Assembly: GCF_900114375.1 (NCBI RefSeq)
Contig: NZ_FOSV01000005.1
Coordinates: 62,001 to 126,000 of the forward strand
Length of the DNA: 64,000 bases
Source: Methylorubrum salsuginis
GTDB taxonomy: Bacteria > Pseudomonadota > Alphaproteobacteria > Rhizobiales > Beijerinckiaceae
Direction: 5' to 3'
The position numbers and the translations under genes are program-made. Below, piece after piece: positions 42,141 through 52,373 of the stretch (its first letter is position 1; each line of letters begins with the position of its first letter). The notes beneath the pieces were generated by a model, which was given only the letters and a program-made list of their open reading frames with translations, ran no database searches and was not told the DNA's origin.

Positions 42141-43544
42141 CTAGGCCCCCACGCGCGCAGCCGCCGACCGGGCGAGCGGCACGACAGCCGAAGGCCCGAC
42201 CTCGAGATCGGGCGCCGTGCGGCGGATCGTGTCGGCGACGAAGCTCGGCGCGAGATGCGCATAGTGCTTCTCCGCCATGCGGGTGCCGGAGTGGCCGAGC
42301 GCCTCGGCGACGACGATCAGCGGCGCGCCGTTGCGCACCATGGCGCTGGCGTAGGAGTGGCGAAGCTCGTGCAGGCTGATGCTCTCGAGCTTCGCCCGCT
42401 CCAGCGCCGCCTTGAACCCGCGCTGGTACTGCGCAGGTTTCCACGGGTCGCCGTCGTCACGCCGCAGCAGCGGCTCCCGCGGTGCGCGGCCGGCGGAGAG
42501 GCGATCGAAAAGGGCCGCGCTGCCGGCGGTCAGCGGGACGTGGCGGGCCTTGCCGTTCTTGCTGCGCTCCACGAACACGGTGCCGTTGGTCCGGTCGAAG
42601 TCGCGCACCGTGAGGCGGGACAGCTCGCCGAATCGAGCGCCGGTCATCAGCGCCGCGGCGACCAGATCGCGCAGGGCGCCCTCCGAGGCGTTGAGCAGGC
42701 GCTGTTGCTCCGCGGCGTCGAGGAACCGGACGCGGGCCGCGCCTGTGTCCCGGAACGGCTTGAGCAGGCGCCACGCGCTATCGCTCTCAACGAGCTGGTG
42801 CTGGTAGGCCCAATTCAGCGCCGCCTTCAGCAGCGTCAGCGTCCGGTTGGCCGTGTCGCGCCGACGGCGCAGCGCCTCCGGGTCCGTCACATCGACAGCG
42901 CGGGTGTTCCGCTTCGTCGCCAAACGGGACGTGCGCACCAACTTGGGTGCCGTCACCATCGCGTCGCGCCAGCGCCGGAGCTTGTCGAGGGTCAGGTCGG
43001 CGACGCGCAGGGATCCAAGCTTTGGCAGGATGTGGGCCCGAGCCCGCGAGCGGGCGTCATAACCCGACTTCATCCCCTCGGCCTCGCGGGCTTCGAGGTA
43101 GCGTTCCAGCGCGTCGCCGACGGTCAGGGCAGGCTGTGCGTCCGGCGCCGAGCGCAGCGACTTCACCCACGCCCGCGCCGCGTCCTTGGCTTGCTCGTGC
43201 GTGAGGATCGATTCGCCATCCGCTGGCGAGACGTCATCGGCGCGGCCGAGCCGGATCTGCACCCGCTTGCCGGCGGGCGTGCGGGAAGCGGCCAGCCATG
43301 CGCCGCCCTGCCCTCTCGTGCCGCGTCCGGCCCGGTAGCCGAGCCGGACACCTGGGCTCAGCAGCTCCCACTCCGGCGCGTCGGATGCCGGGAGCTTCTC
43401 GCGGCTCGCCCGGCTCTTGAAGGCGCTCGCTCGACGGCCCAAAAGCCCCTCCCAATTCGTTGTCGAAATCGTTGCCTTGAATGCCATCGAATCGATTTTG
43501 ACGCAACGGAACGGAATAAGACAAGTTACTGTGTTATATGGCAT
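42141..43544 (-). CDS. Tyrosine-type site-specific integrase of the tRNA-Glu element
   Basis: This 467-residue integrase has an N-terminal arm-binding region, a core-binding domain (LTVGDALERYLEAREAEGMK) and the catalytic domain. Visible are Arg in MTGARFGELSRL, the HxxR pair in LHELRHSYASAM, His in LGHSGTRMAE and the nucleophile Tyr in EKHYAHL. Its start is 37 bp from attR. Two starts are possible: ATG at 43544 with AGGAG close upstream, or ATG at 43487, where the usual sequence begins. The 20-bp repeat shared with the attL end lies in its 5' coding sequence (43456-43475). Confidence 0.95.
   Translation of the reverse strand: MPYNTVTCLIPFRCVKIDSMAFKATISTTNWEGLLGRRASAFKSRASREKLPASDAPEWELLSPGVRLGYRAGRGTRGQGGAWLAASRTPAGKRVQIRLGRADDVSPADGESILTHEQAKDAARAWVKSLRSAPDAQPALTVGDALERYLEAREAEGMKSGYDARSRARAHILPKLGSLRVADLTLDKLRRWRDAMVTAPKLVRTSRLATKRNTRAVDVTDPEALRRRRDTANRTLTLLKAALNWAYQHQLVESDSAWRLLKPFRDTGAARVRFLDAAEQQRLLNASEGALRDLVAAALMTGARFGELSRLTVRDFDRTNGTVFVERSKNGKARHVPLTAGSAALFDRLSAGRAPREPLLRRDDGDPWKPAQYQRGFKAALERAKLESISLHELRHSYASAMVRNGAPLIVVAEALGHSGTRMAEKHYAHLAPSFVADTIRRTAPDLEVGPSAVVPLARSAAARVGA
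43456..43475 (+). repeat. Candidate integrase arm-type site, right copy
   Basis: TTCGTTGTCGAAATCGTTGC is identical to 21401-21420. It lies about 106 bp inside the attR core, within the integrase gene (encoding TISTTN on the minus strand). Confidence 0.6.
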
Positions 43545-43581
43545 TCACTCCTGTTCGAACGCGTTTGAGGCTGTCAATGAT

Positions 43582-43631
43582 GTCGCCCTTTCACGGCGAA
43601 AACACGGGTTCGATTCCCGTAGGGCGCGCCA
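43582..43631 (+). repeat. attR: 50-bp copy of the tRNA-Glu 3' part
   Basis: Identical to 21337-21386. Only the anticodon arm to the CCA end is present; the D-arm and 5' acceptor strand are missing, so it is not a working tRNA gene. Confidence 0.95.
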
Positions 43632-43897
43632 GCTTGCCATGCCACTCGATTGCATAATGATTGCAACGAGTTAGAGAGCGGCAATCTGGCGCGTGAACCC
43701 CAGTCATATGCGGTGATGGACCCCAGCCCCACGAGTGGATTTGCTCCCTGCCAGTCGGTGAAGCCGCCTATCTACCTCGCCGGCTTGGGTTCGGTGTCCT
43801 TCGAGTCAAAGTGTTACTAGGGCGCATCCGGCACGTCCCCCCTCACGAAGCTCAGCAGGTCGTGAGCGGCAGTGATGGCCGACGCGGTGCCGTGCCC

Positions 43898-44544
43898 TCA
43901 ATTCCTCCTGACGATGCAGGCCCTAACTAGAAGCTTTCCGAGCGCCGTGGGTGCCGCTGCGTTCACAAATGTCCCTCCAAATCCAGAGACAAGTTCGACG
44001 CATCCCAATCGGGACAGATTCCATACAGCCACTTGCACATGCTCTGGCGGTTCCGCGCCCATGGCATCGTTTGGCAAACGAACATACTCGTCAGGAATCT
44101 TCTGAGTTTTGACGTACTTCTCGGCGTGAATAAAATCTTTCGTTGCGCTGGCGATCTTGTTCAGTATTGCAGCATCAATATTACCCATATCCTTTAGGAC
44201 GTTGATTAGTAATTGGCGAACCTCTACGCCGCTATCCTTGTTGGCGGCATTTGCGAGCAATCTTGCCCATATATCTTGGAGTTCGTCGTCTTCCTCTAGC
44301 ACCGCCGCTTCGATCTACGGTAGCGCGATATTGGGAGGAAGACGCCGCGTTGGGTACTCAACTCCCATCTCCTTCAAAAAAGCATCTGCCCTAACTGTCA
44401 GGCGGACTTGGTGCTCCCATCGCCAATATCGTAGGCAGTCTTCCAATGCACCTGACATTTGGCCCATCGGTCCGTCTATAAATTTTGCAAAAAACCTCCC
44501 GTTTTCTCAGCGTTTTGCATCGCTTGACGAGCGGTATTTGCCAT
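43898..44544 (-). pseudogene. Broken Abi-alpha / DUF4393-family gene
   Basis: The gene starts at the ATG at 44544 (MANTARQAMQNAEKTGGF). It needs one extra base in a T6 run (44489-44494) to continue as FAKFIDGPMGQMSGALEDCL and YWRWEHQVRLTVRADAFLKE. An in-frame amber codon at 44315-44317 then interrupts it before IEAAVLEEDDELQDIWARLL and the rest of the family domain, ending at 43898. Abi-alpha proteins are linked to abortive infection. Two lesions argue for a dead gene. It lies just outside attR in lower-GC sequence. The 266 bp between attR and its end hold no gene I can see. Confidence 0.8.
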
Positions 44545-44802
44545 CTCTTACGCTGCTTTTGACTCTTCGTCGAACGCCATACTTCGTTATCCAGCTATAA
44601 GGAATTTTTCGATATATTAGGGTGCTCATAGGGGTCTGCGAGTAGTCGGCACGACAAAATTCGGTAGCGGCGTTGTGATGCTCGCGGCTCATGTCGATTT
44701 CCAAGTGACTGTTCGGTGCTTCCTCACCGCCGCGATGAGCGCCTCCCAAATCTCCTTGTGCTCGACGCGTTTCTTGCTCGAATTGCGCCAGCCGTTCGCC
44801 TG

Positions 44803-45474
44803 CTACTTCGCGACCCACTCGGTCATGCCCTGGACCACGTACTTGCTGCCGACCATCGTGACGTTGGCCCCAGCCTTCACACGCAGCACGCCCTCCAGGG
44901 CTGCCGTAAGCTCCATTCGGATGTTGGTGGTGTCCCGGACGTCGCCCCTCAAGGTGTCCTGCTTACGCGTCGCCGGCTCCCATAGGAGTGCGGCGGTCTC
45001 CTCCCGCACGCCTTCGGTCGCCCGCACCTGCCTGTCGCCCGAGTCCTTGGCGACGCGGGTGAGGGCCTCGACCAGCACGGTTCGCACCCGCATCTGAGGG
45101 CCGCGCAGCTCATCGGCGCTGCGACCTGCCCGGTTGGTCGCCCCCACCACGTACCAAAGCCTGCCGTCGGCCCGTTGGGTCGCATAGAGATGAAGGCCGA
45201 GGTCGTAGTCCTCTTCGCGGAAGAACAGCGCGCTCGGCACCTCGGGTATGCTGACATCGACCAACTCCGCAGCGGCGTCGTTGGCCCGCATGAAGCCGGC
45301 GTCCGTCAGGATCCACCGCTCCTTGAGGGCGAGAAGTACGGCGTCGGGGTGGGCTTCGGCGGCAAGTGCAGGTCGCGGGACGAAGGGGAGCGCTGCGGCG
45401 GCGGCAAGCAGGAGGCGCCGGCCTGGATCGTGCTCGCGCTCGACGGCGCGGATGGCGAGGGTGACCGCCCTCAT
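44803..45474 (-). CDS. Hypothetical protein with possible signal peptide
   Basis: I do not recognise this 223-residue frame. A hydrophobic stretch after a basic start (GRRLLLAAAAALPFVPRPALAA, residues about 18-39) could be a secretion signal if a later start is used. The middle (EDYDLGLHLYATQRADGRLW) looks like coding sequence rather than an antisense shadow. It lies between the broken Abi gene and the second integrase operon, transcribed away from the latter. About 258 bp without a supported gene separate it from the Abi pseudogene. Confidence 0.45.
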   Translation of the reverse strand: MRAVTLAIRAVEREHDPGRRLLLAAAAALPFVPRPALAAEAHPDAVLLALKERWILTDAGFMRANDAAAELVDVSIPEVPSALFFREEDYDLGLHLYATQRADGRLWYVVGATNRAGRSADELRGPQMRVRTVLVEALTRVAKDSGDRQVRATEGVREETAALLWEPATRKQDTLRGDVRDTTNIRMELTAALEGVLRVKAGANVTMVGSKYVVQGMTEWVAK

Positions 45475-45497
45475 CGCCCGCGCCGAAGGAGGCGAGC

Positions 45498-45575
45498 ATG
45501 GCCAGTGAGATCGAAGAGATCCTGCGGGCGGCGCTCGCTAGCAAAGAGATCGAGGGAGGGCGCCGTGTCACGTAG
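45498..45575 (+). CDS. Very short leader-like open frame upstream of the HTH/integrase pair
   Basis: A 25-residue frame (MASEIEEILRAALASKEIEG to the stop) has AAGGAGGCGAGC immediately upstream, an excellent ribosome site. Its end overlaps the GTG of the next gene. It could be a real micro-protein coupled to that gene; nothing more can be said. Confidence 0.4.
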   Translation: MASEIEEILRAALASKEIEGGRRVT

Positions 45576-45906
45576 CGTGCCACGCGCGCCCGCTGTGCGG
45601 TTCTCAGTCGACCCGGGCGACATCCCGCCGGATAAAGTCGCGCGCCGCCTGCACCTCACGCTGGCGCAGTTCGACGCTGTCCGGACGCGGCTGTTCATGC
45701 GCGGCTTCCCGCGTCCAGACCCTGACACGGGGATGCATTGTCTTGAGGCCATAGACCGGTGGCGCCTGCATCGCCACCCAGGCCAGTTCCCCGAATTGAC
45801 GACGGCCGACTCGACGGTGTCTGGTGCAGCTCCGAAACAGGACCTCGGAGCGATGACCCGTGAAGTCTTCGGGCGGAAGGCCGAGGAGCGGCGCCGGAAT
45901 GGTTGA
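45565..45906 (+). CDS. Small putative DNA-binding protein coupled to the second integrase
   Basis: This 113-residue protein has a helix-turn-helix-like segment (DKVARRLHLTLAQFDAVRTRL) followed by RGFPRPDPDTGMHCLEAIDRW, a pattern of small Xis-like proteins encoded directly upstream of tyrosine integrases in Rhizobiales islands. GGAGGG precedes the GTG at 45565. It overlaps the integrase start by eight bases, so the two are translated together. Confidence 0.7.
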   Translation: MSRSVPRAPAVRFSVDPGDIPPDKVARRLHLTLAQFDAVRTRLFMRGFPRPDPDTGMHCLEAIDRWRLHRHPGQFPELTTADSTVSGAAPKQDLGAMTREVFGRKAEERRRNG

Positions 45907-47161
45907 CCTCCCGCGCCATGTGCGCGGCAGGCCCAACCCGACGGGGCGCATGTATTTCAGCTTCGAGAAGTTCCGGGGCACCCCGCGCGCATGGCCGGTG
46001 GTGCCTCTTCTCGATTTCGTGCAGGACGGCCTCTTTTGGCGCCGCTGCCGGCAATGCGAGGCGCTGGCGGCCAAGCGGGCAGCCGATGGCTGGGAACGGG
46101 CTTGGGTGAGCGCCTCGGGCCGCTCTTACCCACTGCCGCAGCCGCGGGGCGATGGCGGTCCTGCGGTGTTTTGGGCGGCTGTGGACGCGGCAGAAGCCCG
46201 AGACCGAACCGACGACGGGCAGGCTCGGAAGACGTTCGACGCCCTGATCGATTTCTACAAGACGCAGCCCGCCTACGAGAAGCTCGCGCCGCTGACAAAG
46301 CGGGACTACGATCGCCATCTCGCAAAAATCGGCCAAGCCTGGGGCAGCGCTCCGGTGGCCTCGCTGACGACCGTGCTCGCACAGGAGGCGATCGACCTCC
46401 AGTCTCACACGCCGGCCGGCGCCCGATATTTCCGCGCCGTCCTGTCCAAGCTGCTCTCGTTCGGCGCGGCCCGCGGCTACTGCGAGACGAACGTCGCCCG
46501 CGTCACCGAAAAGGTCGAGCACGCGGTCGAGCCGCACAAGCCGTGGTCAGACGGGGCCTTCGAGGCATTCTTCGAGCACGCGCGGCCGGGTCTGCACCTG
46601 CCGGTCTACTCGGCCCTCTACACCGGCCAGCGCTCGGTGGACGTGTTGCCGATGATTCGACCGGCCCGCGGCGCCAACGCGATCGAGCTGATTGCCCGGA
46701 AGACGGGGGCTGAGGTCTTCGTCCCGATCCACTCGGAGTACCAGGAGATCCTGACCCGAACCCACATCGACCATCCGGCGCTCCATCTGCGCGAGGATGG
46801 GCAGGCCTGGACGCTTGCGGCCTACAGGACCGCCTGGCAGCGAGAGTTCACTTCCAAAACGAGTAAGGGCGCACCGGCCCAAGTCTCGAGCGAGAAGGCG
46901 GCCGCGATGAAGACGCTGCGCGATGGCGCCTTCGTGTTCCACGGCCTGCGGAAGAACGCCGTCAACATGCTGCTCGAGGCCGGCAACACCGAGGCTGAGG
47001 TGTCGGCGATCGTCGAGATGTCCGAGCAGATGGTGCGGCACTACTGCCGCGATGTGAACAAGCGACGGCTCGCGATCAACAGAATGCGGAAGCTCGAAGA
47101 GTGCTGGAAGGAGACCAGAGCGAACCTGTTCGGGCCCGGTGCGGCGGCCGCTGCGAAGTGA
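45899..47161 (+). CDS. Second tyrosine integrase, adjacent to tRNA-Lys
   Basis: This 420-residue recombinase has a core-binding domain (TFDALIDFYKTQPAYEKLAP) and the catalytic set: Arg in YTGQRSVDVLPM, a HxLR-type motif FHGLRKNAVNMLLEAG, and Tyr in VRHYCRDVNKRRLA. It reads toward the 3' end of tRNA-Lys(TTT), 89 bp away, which is probably its target. No second copy of the tRNA-Lys 3' end was noticed between attR and this gene, so its element may have decayed. It is unrelated in sequence to the integrase at 42141-43544. Confidence 0.9.
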   Translation: MVDLPRHVRGRPNPTGRMYFSFEKFRGTPRAWPVVPLLDFVQDGLFWRRCRQCEALAAKRAADGWERAWVSASGRSYPLPQPRGDGGPAVFWAAVDAAEARDRTDDGQARKTFDALIDFYKTQPAYEKLAPLTKRDYDRHLAKIGQAWGSAPVASLTTVLAQEAIDLQSHTPAGARYFRAVLSKLLSFGAARGYCETNVARVTEKVEHAVEPHKPWSDGAFEAFFEHARPGLHLPVYSALYTGQRSVDVLPMIRPARGANAIELIARKTGAEVFVPIHSEYQEILTRTHIDHPALHLREDGQAWTLAAYRTAWQREFTSKTSKGAPAQVSSEKAAAMKTLRDGAFVFHGLRKNAVNMLLEAGNTEAEVSAIVEMSEQMVRHYCRDVNKRRLAINRMRKLEECWKETRANLFGPGAAAAAK

Positions 47162-47250
47162 GGTTTGGACACAGGTCGCGAAGGCTTGGACACACGAGGC
47201 CGCTGGTCACAGCCTATATGGCAGCTATATATATGTAATTGTGAAGGTTT

Positions 47251-47326
<76 letters not shown>

Positions 47327-47592
47327 GCACGAAGGCGCCGGGCTGTCCGGCGGGGCCGGGGCGGGCGATGTGCGTGGCTCGCAATAGGGGGTCGGGGCGG
47401 GAGGGTCAACACGGTGCGCCGATGATCCCACAGGGCGTGCGGGCGGCCGGTTGCCGGCGGGGCGGGCGTCGCGCGCATTCCGGCTCGGCGGGGCTGCCGA
47501 GGGGCGCGCTGCCATGCCATGGCCGCACTGTCGTCCAGATCGGAGCGTCTACCGGCCCCGGCCCGGCTCGACCGGGTGCAGGAGACGACTTG

Positions 47593-47850
47593 ATGATCGG
47601 ACGCAGCTTCTTCGCGCTTCTTCTCACCTCCGGCGCAGCGTTCGCCGCCCCCGCCCCGAGCCAGCCGGCCGACCGCGACGCCCTGCGGCAGCACTGCACC
47701 GGCGATTACCTGAGCTTCTGCGGCGATTTCGCCCCCGACAGCGCCGAAGTGCGCGCCTGCTTCAAGACCAACAAGGCCAAGCTCTCGCCCGGCTGCCAGG
47801 CGGCGATCACCAGCTACAGCAAGGCCCAGAAGCGCGCCGACCTGCGCTGA
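47593..47850 (+). CDS. Small secreted Cys-rich protein
   Basis: This 85-residue protein has a signal peptide (IGRSFFALLLTSGAAFAAPA). The mature region has four cysteines spaced as HCTGDYLSFCGDF, then VRACFKTNKAKLSPGCQAAI, the pattern of the cysteine-rich GLG1-type repeat found in many rhizobial secreted proteins. Probably periplasmic; function unknown. It is followed by the convergent tgt gene. Confidence 0.75.
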   Translation: MIGRSFFALLLTSGAAFAAPAPSQPADRDALRQHCTGDYLSFCGDFAPDSAEVRACFKTNKAKLSPGCQAAITSYSKAQKRADLR

Positions 47851-47909
47851 GGCCTCGCGCCGCATCGGCTGTCTCCGATGCGCCGGCACCCTTCTTGTCG
47901 GAGCGATGC

Positions 47910-49061
47910 TCAGGCCTTCTCGGCGGCCTCGGCGCGGGCCCAGCCCTCCTTCGTCTCACCGACGAAATCGACGAGCCGCCCCTCGGCAATGGCTGCCCGC
48001 ATGCCCGCCATCAGCGCCTGATAATAGGCGAGGTTGTTCCACGTCAGCAGCATCATCCCCAGGATCTCGTCCGAGCGGACGAGGTGGTGGAGATAGGCGC
48101 GGGAATAGTCGCGGGCCGCCGGGCAGTCGGAGGCCTCGTCCAGCGGGCGCACGTCCTCGGCGTGGCGGGCGTTGCGCAGGTTGATCCGGCCGTGGCGGGT
48201 ATAGGCGAGGCCGTGGCGGCCGGCGCGGGTCGGCATCACGCAGTCGAACATATCGATGCCGCGCAGGACCGACTGCATCAGGTCGTCGGGCGTGCCGACG
48301 CCCATGAGGTAGCGCGGCTTGTCCGCCGGCAGGTGCGGCTCCACCGTCTCGATCATGGCGAGCATCACCGCCTGCGGTTCGCCCACCGCCAAGCCGCCGA
48401 TGGCGTAGCCCTTCAGCCCGAGATCGGTGAGCGCACGCGCGCTCTCGACGCGCAGCTCCGGCACGTCGCCGCCCTGGACGATGCCGAACAGCGCCTTGCC
48501 CGGCTGCTCGCCGAAGGCGACGCGGCAGCGCTCGGCCCAACGGAGCGAGAGGTGCATCGCCTTCTCGATCGCCGGGCGCTCGGCGGGCAGGCGCACGCAT
48601 TCGTCGAGCTGCATCTGGATGTCGGACCCCAGGAGCCCCTGGATCTCGATGGAGCGCTCCGGGCTCATCCGGTGCGCCGATCCGTCGACGTGCGAACGGA
48701 AGGTGACGCCGTCCTCGTCGATCTTTCTGAGCGCGGAGAGCGACATCACTTGGAAGCCGCCGGAATCGGTGAGGATCGGGCCGTCCCAGCGCATGAACTT
48801 GTGGAGCCCCCCGAGGCGCTCCATCCGCTCCGGGCCGGGGCGCAGCATCAGGTGGTAGGTGTTGCCGAGCACCACGTCGGCGCCGAGTTCCCGCACCTGC
48901 TCCGGATACATCGCCTTGACGGTCGCCGCCGTGCCGACCGGCATGAAGGCCGGCGTACGGATGGTGCCGCGCGGCATCGCGATGGCGCCGGTGCGGGCCT
49001 GCCCGTCGCGGGCGTGAATCGCGAAGTTGAAATCAGGGCTGGTCGAGCGCGGATCGGTCAT
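47910..49061 (-). CDS. tgt: tRNA-guanine transglycosylase (queuosine synthesis), reduced zinc site
   Basis: This 383-residue enzyme swaps the wobble guanine of Asn, Asp, His and Tyr tRNAs for preQ1. The first catalytic Asp lies in [14 protein letters not shown] and the nucleophile Asp in [18 protein letters not shown]. Odd feature: the zinc motif CxCxxC of E. coli Tgt is here [16 protein letters not shown], so two of the three Cys ligands are replaced by Ser and Ala. I chose the ATG at 49061, where conservation starts. It lies 13 bp downstream of queA, the next enzyme of the pathway, on the same strand. Confidence 0.95.
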   Translation of the reverse strand: MTDPRSTSPDFNFAIHARDGQARTGAIAMPRGTIRTPAFMPVGTAATVKAMYPEQVRELGADVVLGNTYHLMLRPGPERMERLGGLHKFMRWDGPILTDSGGFQVMSLSALRKIDEDGVTFRSHVDGSAHRMSPERSIEIQGLLGSDIQMQLDECVRLPAERPAIEKAMHLSLRWAERCRVAFGEQPGKALFGIVQGGDVPELRVESARALTDLGLKGYAIGGLAVGEPQAVMLAMIETVEPHLPADKPRYLMGVGTPDDLMQSVLRGIDMFDCVMPTRAGRHGLAYTRHGRINLRNARHAEDVRPLDEASDCPAARDYSRAYLHHLVRSDEILGMMLLTWNNLAYYQALMAGMRAAIAEGRLVDFVGETKEGWARAEAAEKA

Positions 49062-49074
49062 GGTCTCGAGAACT

Positions 49075-50172
<1,098 letters not shown>

Positions 50173-50280
50173 GAACCGGGCTTTGCCGCGGATGGGGCCG
50201 GGAGGCAAATGCGGGTTGCCCCGGTCCGGGGCGAGGCGCATGCAGGGCCCGAGGGATGCGCTCGACCGGAGGGACCACCG

Positions 50281-51744
50281 GTGCTCGGAAGAATCCTCAT
50301 CGTCGGGGCCGGGCCCGTCGGCCTGACCTTGGCCTGCGAACTGGCGCGGTACGGCGTCGGCGTGCGCCTGATCGACCGCAGCCCGGAGCCGACGCGGACC
50401 TCGAAGGCGCTCGTCATCTGGTCGCGCACTCTCGAACTCATGGACCGGATGGGCTGCACGCCCGCTTTCCTGGCCGCCGGTCTGCACGCGCGGGGCGCGA
50501 CGCTCCGCAGCGGCGGGCAGGTCCTCGGCGGGACGCGCTTCACCGAGATCGCAAGCCCTTATCCCTTCGCCCTGATGATCCCGCAGGCCGAGACCGAGCG
50601 GCTTCTCACCGAGCATCTGGCGGGCTTCGGTGTCGCCATCGAGCGGGAGGTGGCCCTTTCGGACTTCTCGCAAGCGGCCGGCGCCGTCACGGCGCGGCTC
50701 TCCCACGCCCACGGGCGCGAGGAGGTGGTGTCGATCCCGTTCCTGATCGGCTGCGACGGGGCGCATTCGCGCGTGCGCCATGGCCTCGACCTCGCCTTCG
50801 CGGGGCAGGCCCAGGGCGACGAGTGGCTGCTCGCCGATGTCCGGGGCGCGGGGCCGGGCGCGCCGCCGCCGGACGAGGTCGCGGTCTATCTCCACCGGGA
50901 CGGGCCGCTCGTGCTGTTCCCCATCCCCGGCGGGCGGGCGCGGGTGGTGGCGACGGTGGGCCGGCTCGATCCGGAGCACCCGCGGCCCGACCCGAGCCTC
51001 GACGCGGTGCAGGCGTTGGTCGAGGCGCGCGCGGGGGCCGGCCTCCACCTGTCCGATCCGGTCTGGCTCAGCCATTTCCGCATCCACGAGCGCAAGGTCG
51101 GGCAGTACCGGGTGGGCCGCGTGTTCCTGGCGGGCGATGCCGCCCACATCCACAGCCCGGCGGGCGGCCAGGGCATGAACACCGGCATGCAGGATGCCGT
51201 GAATCTCGCCTGGAAACTCGCCCTGGTGCTGCGGGGCGAGGCCGCGCCGGACCTCCTCGACAGCTACAGCCCGGAACGCGCCGCGGTGGGCGAGGCGGTG
51301 CTGCGCAACGCCGCCCGACTCACCGCCGCGGCGACACTCACCAGCCCGGCGGCCCAAGCCGCCCGCAACCTCGCGCTCCGGGCGCTGCTCGGTTTCCACG
51401 CGGTGCGGGACCGGATGGCCGCGACCATGAGCGAGATCGAGATCGGTTATCCCGACAGCGTCCTCTCCGAGGGGCCGGGCGCAGGGCTGCGCTGGCCGCC
51501 GGAGCACGATGCCGGGCCGCCGCCCGGTGCGGGCGGTGCGCCGCGCTTCGCGCTTTACGCCGAGGACGGGCCGGCGGGCGCCGCGCTCGCCGCGCGCTTC
51601 CCCACCTTGCTCGCTCCGGAGATGCGGCCCGCACCGGACGGTCGGCTCCATCTGGTGCGACCCGACGGCTATGTCGGCTTGAATGCCGAGGCCGGCGACT
51701 GGGCGGCGGCCGCCCGCTACCTCGCCCGCCTCGCCCCGTCCTGA
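50281..51744 (+). CDS. FAD-dependent aromatic-type monooxygenase
   Basis: This 487-residue flavoprotein belongs to the PheA/TfdB/para-hydroxybenzoate hydroxylase group. It shows the ADP-binding GxGxxG ([20 protein letters not shown]), the DG motif ([14 protein letters not shown]), and the GD motif ([20 protein letters not shown], then [17 protein letters not shown]). A thioredoxin-like C-terminal region follows. The substrate is unknown; aromatic ring hydroxylation is likely from the family. The GTG start at 50281 is supported by CGGAGGGACC. It is divergent from queA over about 110 bp. Confidence 0.88.
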   Translation: MLGRILIVGAGPVGLTLACELARYGVGVRLIDRSPEPTRTSKALVIWSRTLELMDRMGCTPAFLAAGLHARGATLRSGGQVLGGTRFTEIASPYPFALMIPQAETERLLTEHLAGFGVAIEREVALSDFSQAAGAVTARLSHAHGREEVVSIPFLIGCDGAHSRVRHGLDLAFAGQAQGDEWLLADVRGAGPGAPPPDEVAVYLHRDGPLVLFPIPGGRARVVATVGRLDPEHPRPDPSLDAVQALVEARAGAGLHLSDPVWLSHFRIHERKVGQYRVGRVFLAGDAAHIHSPAGGQGMNTGMQDAVNLAWKLALVLRGEAAPDLLDSYSPERAAVGEAVLRNAARLTAAATLTSPAAQAARNLALRALLGFHAVRDRMAATMSEIEIGYPDSVLSEGPGAGLRWPPEHDAGPPPGAGGAPRFALYAEDGPAGAALAARFPTLLAPEMRPAPDGRLHLVRPDGYVGLNAEAGDWAAAARYLARLAPS

Positions 51745-51799
51745 CGATGCAGCCCGCGCGCGGCTCGCGCGTTGATCCGCGGCTTCTGCACGAGGATCG

Positions 51800-52057
51800 A
51801 TGCCCCACATGAAATGGTACGCCCTGCGCCCGCGCGATCCCGCCGATCCGCGCTGGCCGCTGCCCGAGACGCCCCAGGTGAGCCTCAAGGCCGAGGATGC
51901 CCCCGACGCGCGGCGCCGCTTCCTGGAGGCCTATCCGAGCGAGCCGTTCGGCACGCCGGGCCAACCGCTGCCGAACCGCGGCGCGGGCTCGTTCCTCGGC
52001 GACGAGGACGCGCTCCTCGTGGAGGAGACGCAGGCGCCGCCCGCCCCCGAGGCGTGA
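51800..52057 (+). CDS. Small hypothetical protein
   Basis: This 85-residue acidic protein ([20 protein letters not shown], later [20 protein letters not shown]) has no signal peptide or recognised motif. It lies 12 bp upstream of another small gene on the same strand and may form an operon with it. Confidence 0.6.
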   Translation: MPHMKWYALRPRDPADPRWPLPETPQVSLKAEDAPDARRRFLEAYPSEPFGTPGQPLPNRGAGSFLGDEDALLVEETQAPPAPEA

Positions 52058-52069
52058 GGAGAGGACGCG

Positions 52070-52282
52070 ATGGGTATCCCGCACGAAACGCTCGACGCGC
52101 AGGTGATGCGCTACTGGGAAAAGGAGGCGGCCCGCTTCGACGGGCTCGCGGCGCGGGCGAGCTTCGGCTGGCTGGCCCGCTCCTATGCGCGGCGCGCCAA
52201 GCGGGCCCGCGAGATGGCCGAACGCGCCCGCGCCAAGGAAGTCGTCCGCGGTCGCCTGCCGGCCAAGCCCGCAGGCGCGTGA
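52070..52282 (+). CDS. Small helical hypothetical protein
   Basis: This 70-residue protein is basic and helical, possibly coiled (WEKEAARFDGLAARASFGWL, then RRAKRAREMAERARAKEVVR). GAGGAGAGGACGCG precedes the ATG. No family is recognised. Confidence 0.6.
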   Translation: MGIPHETLDAQVMRYWEKEAARFDGLAARASFGWLARSYARRAKRAREMAERARAKEVVRGRLPAKPAGA

Positions 52283-52373
52283 GGCGTTAGCCCGGGCTAA
52301 GACCTTTGCCGTGGCCTTCCAAGAGGCCCGGCCTTAAGGCGTGGCACCCCGCCACACCCCCGAAAATCCCGCC

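Larger units (their letters stand above)
21387..43631. mobile_element. Integrated genetic element in tRNA-Glu (phage-satellite-like or decayed prophage island)
   Basis: A 22-kb segment is bounded by the 50-bp tRNA-Glu repeat, with a tyrosine integrase (42141-43544) next to the right end. It carries an Xis-like protein, an AEP/DUF3987 replication protein, a candidate origin, a serine resolvase, phage-like ejection genes, a rhodopsin-blh pair, an SOS-boxed umuDC cassette, DarTG and several small phage-type genes. No capsid, portal, large terminase, tail or conjugation genes are recognisable. Base composition is mixed: the DarTG segment (38200-39900) is visibly poorer in GC than the rest, which suggests assembly from several sources. 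A relic integrase at 37930-38181 also points to nested insertions. Confidence 0.9.

Noticed and set aside
43582-43631. A second tRNA-Glu gene
   Set aside because: Only the 3' 50 bases are present; the 5' acceptor strand and D-arm are missing, so it is attR.
21387-43631. Conjugative element (ICE)
   Set aside because: No relaxase, coupling protein or type IV secretion genes are visible in the 22 kb.
44315-44317. Amber codon in the Abi-alpha gene as programmed recoding
   Set aside because: A frameshift lies upstream in the same gene, so decay is simpler than recoding.
50173-51888. Upstream extension of queA by hundreds of codons
   Set aside because: The family begins at the ATG at 50172, and the extension is antisense to the FAD monooxygenase.
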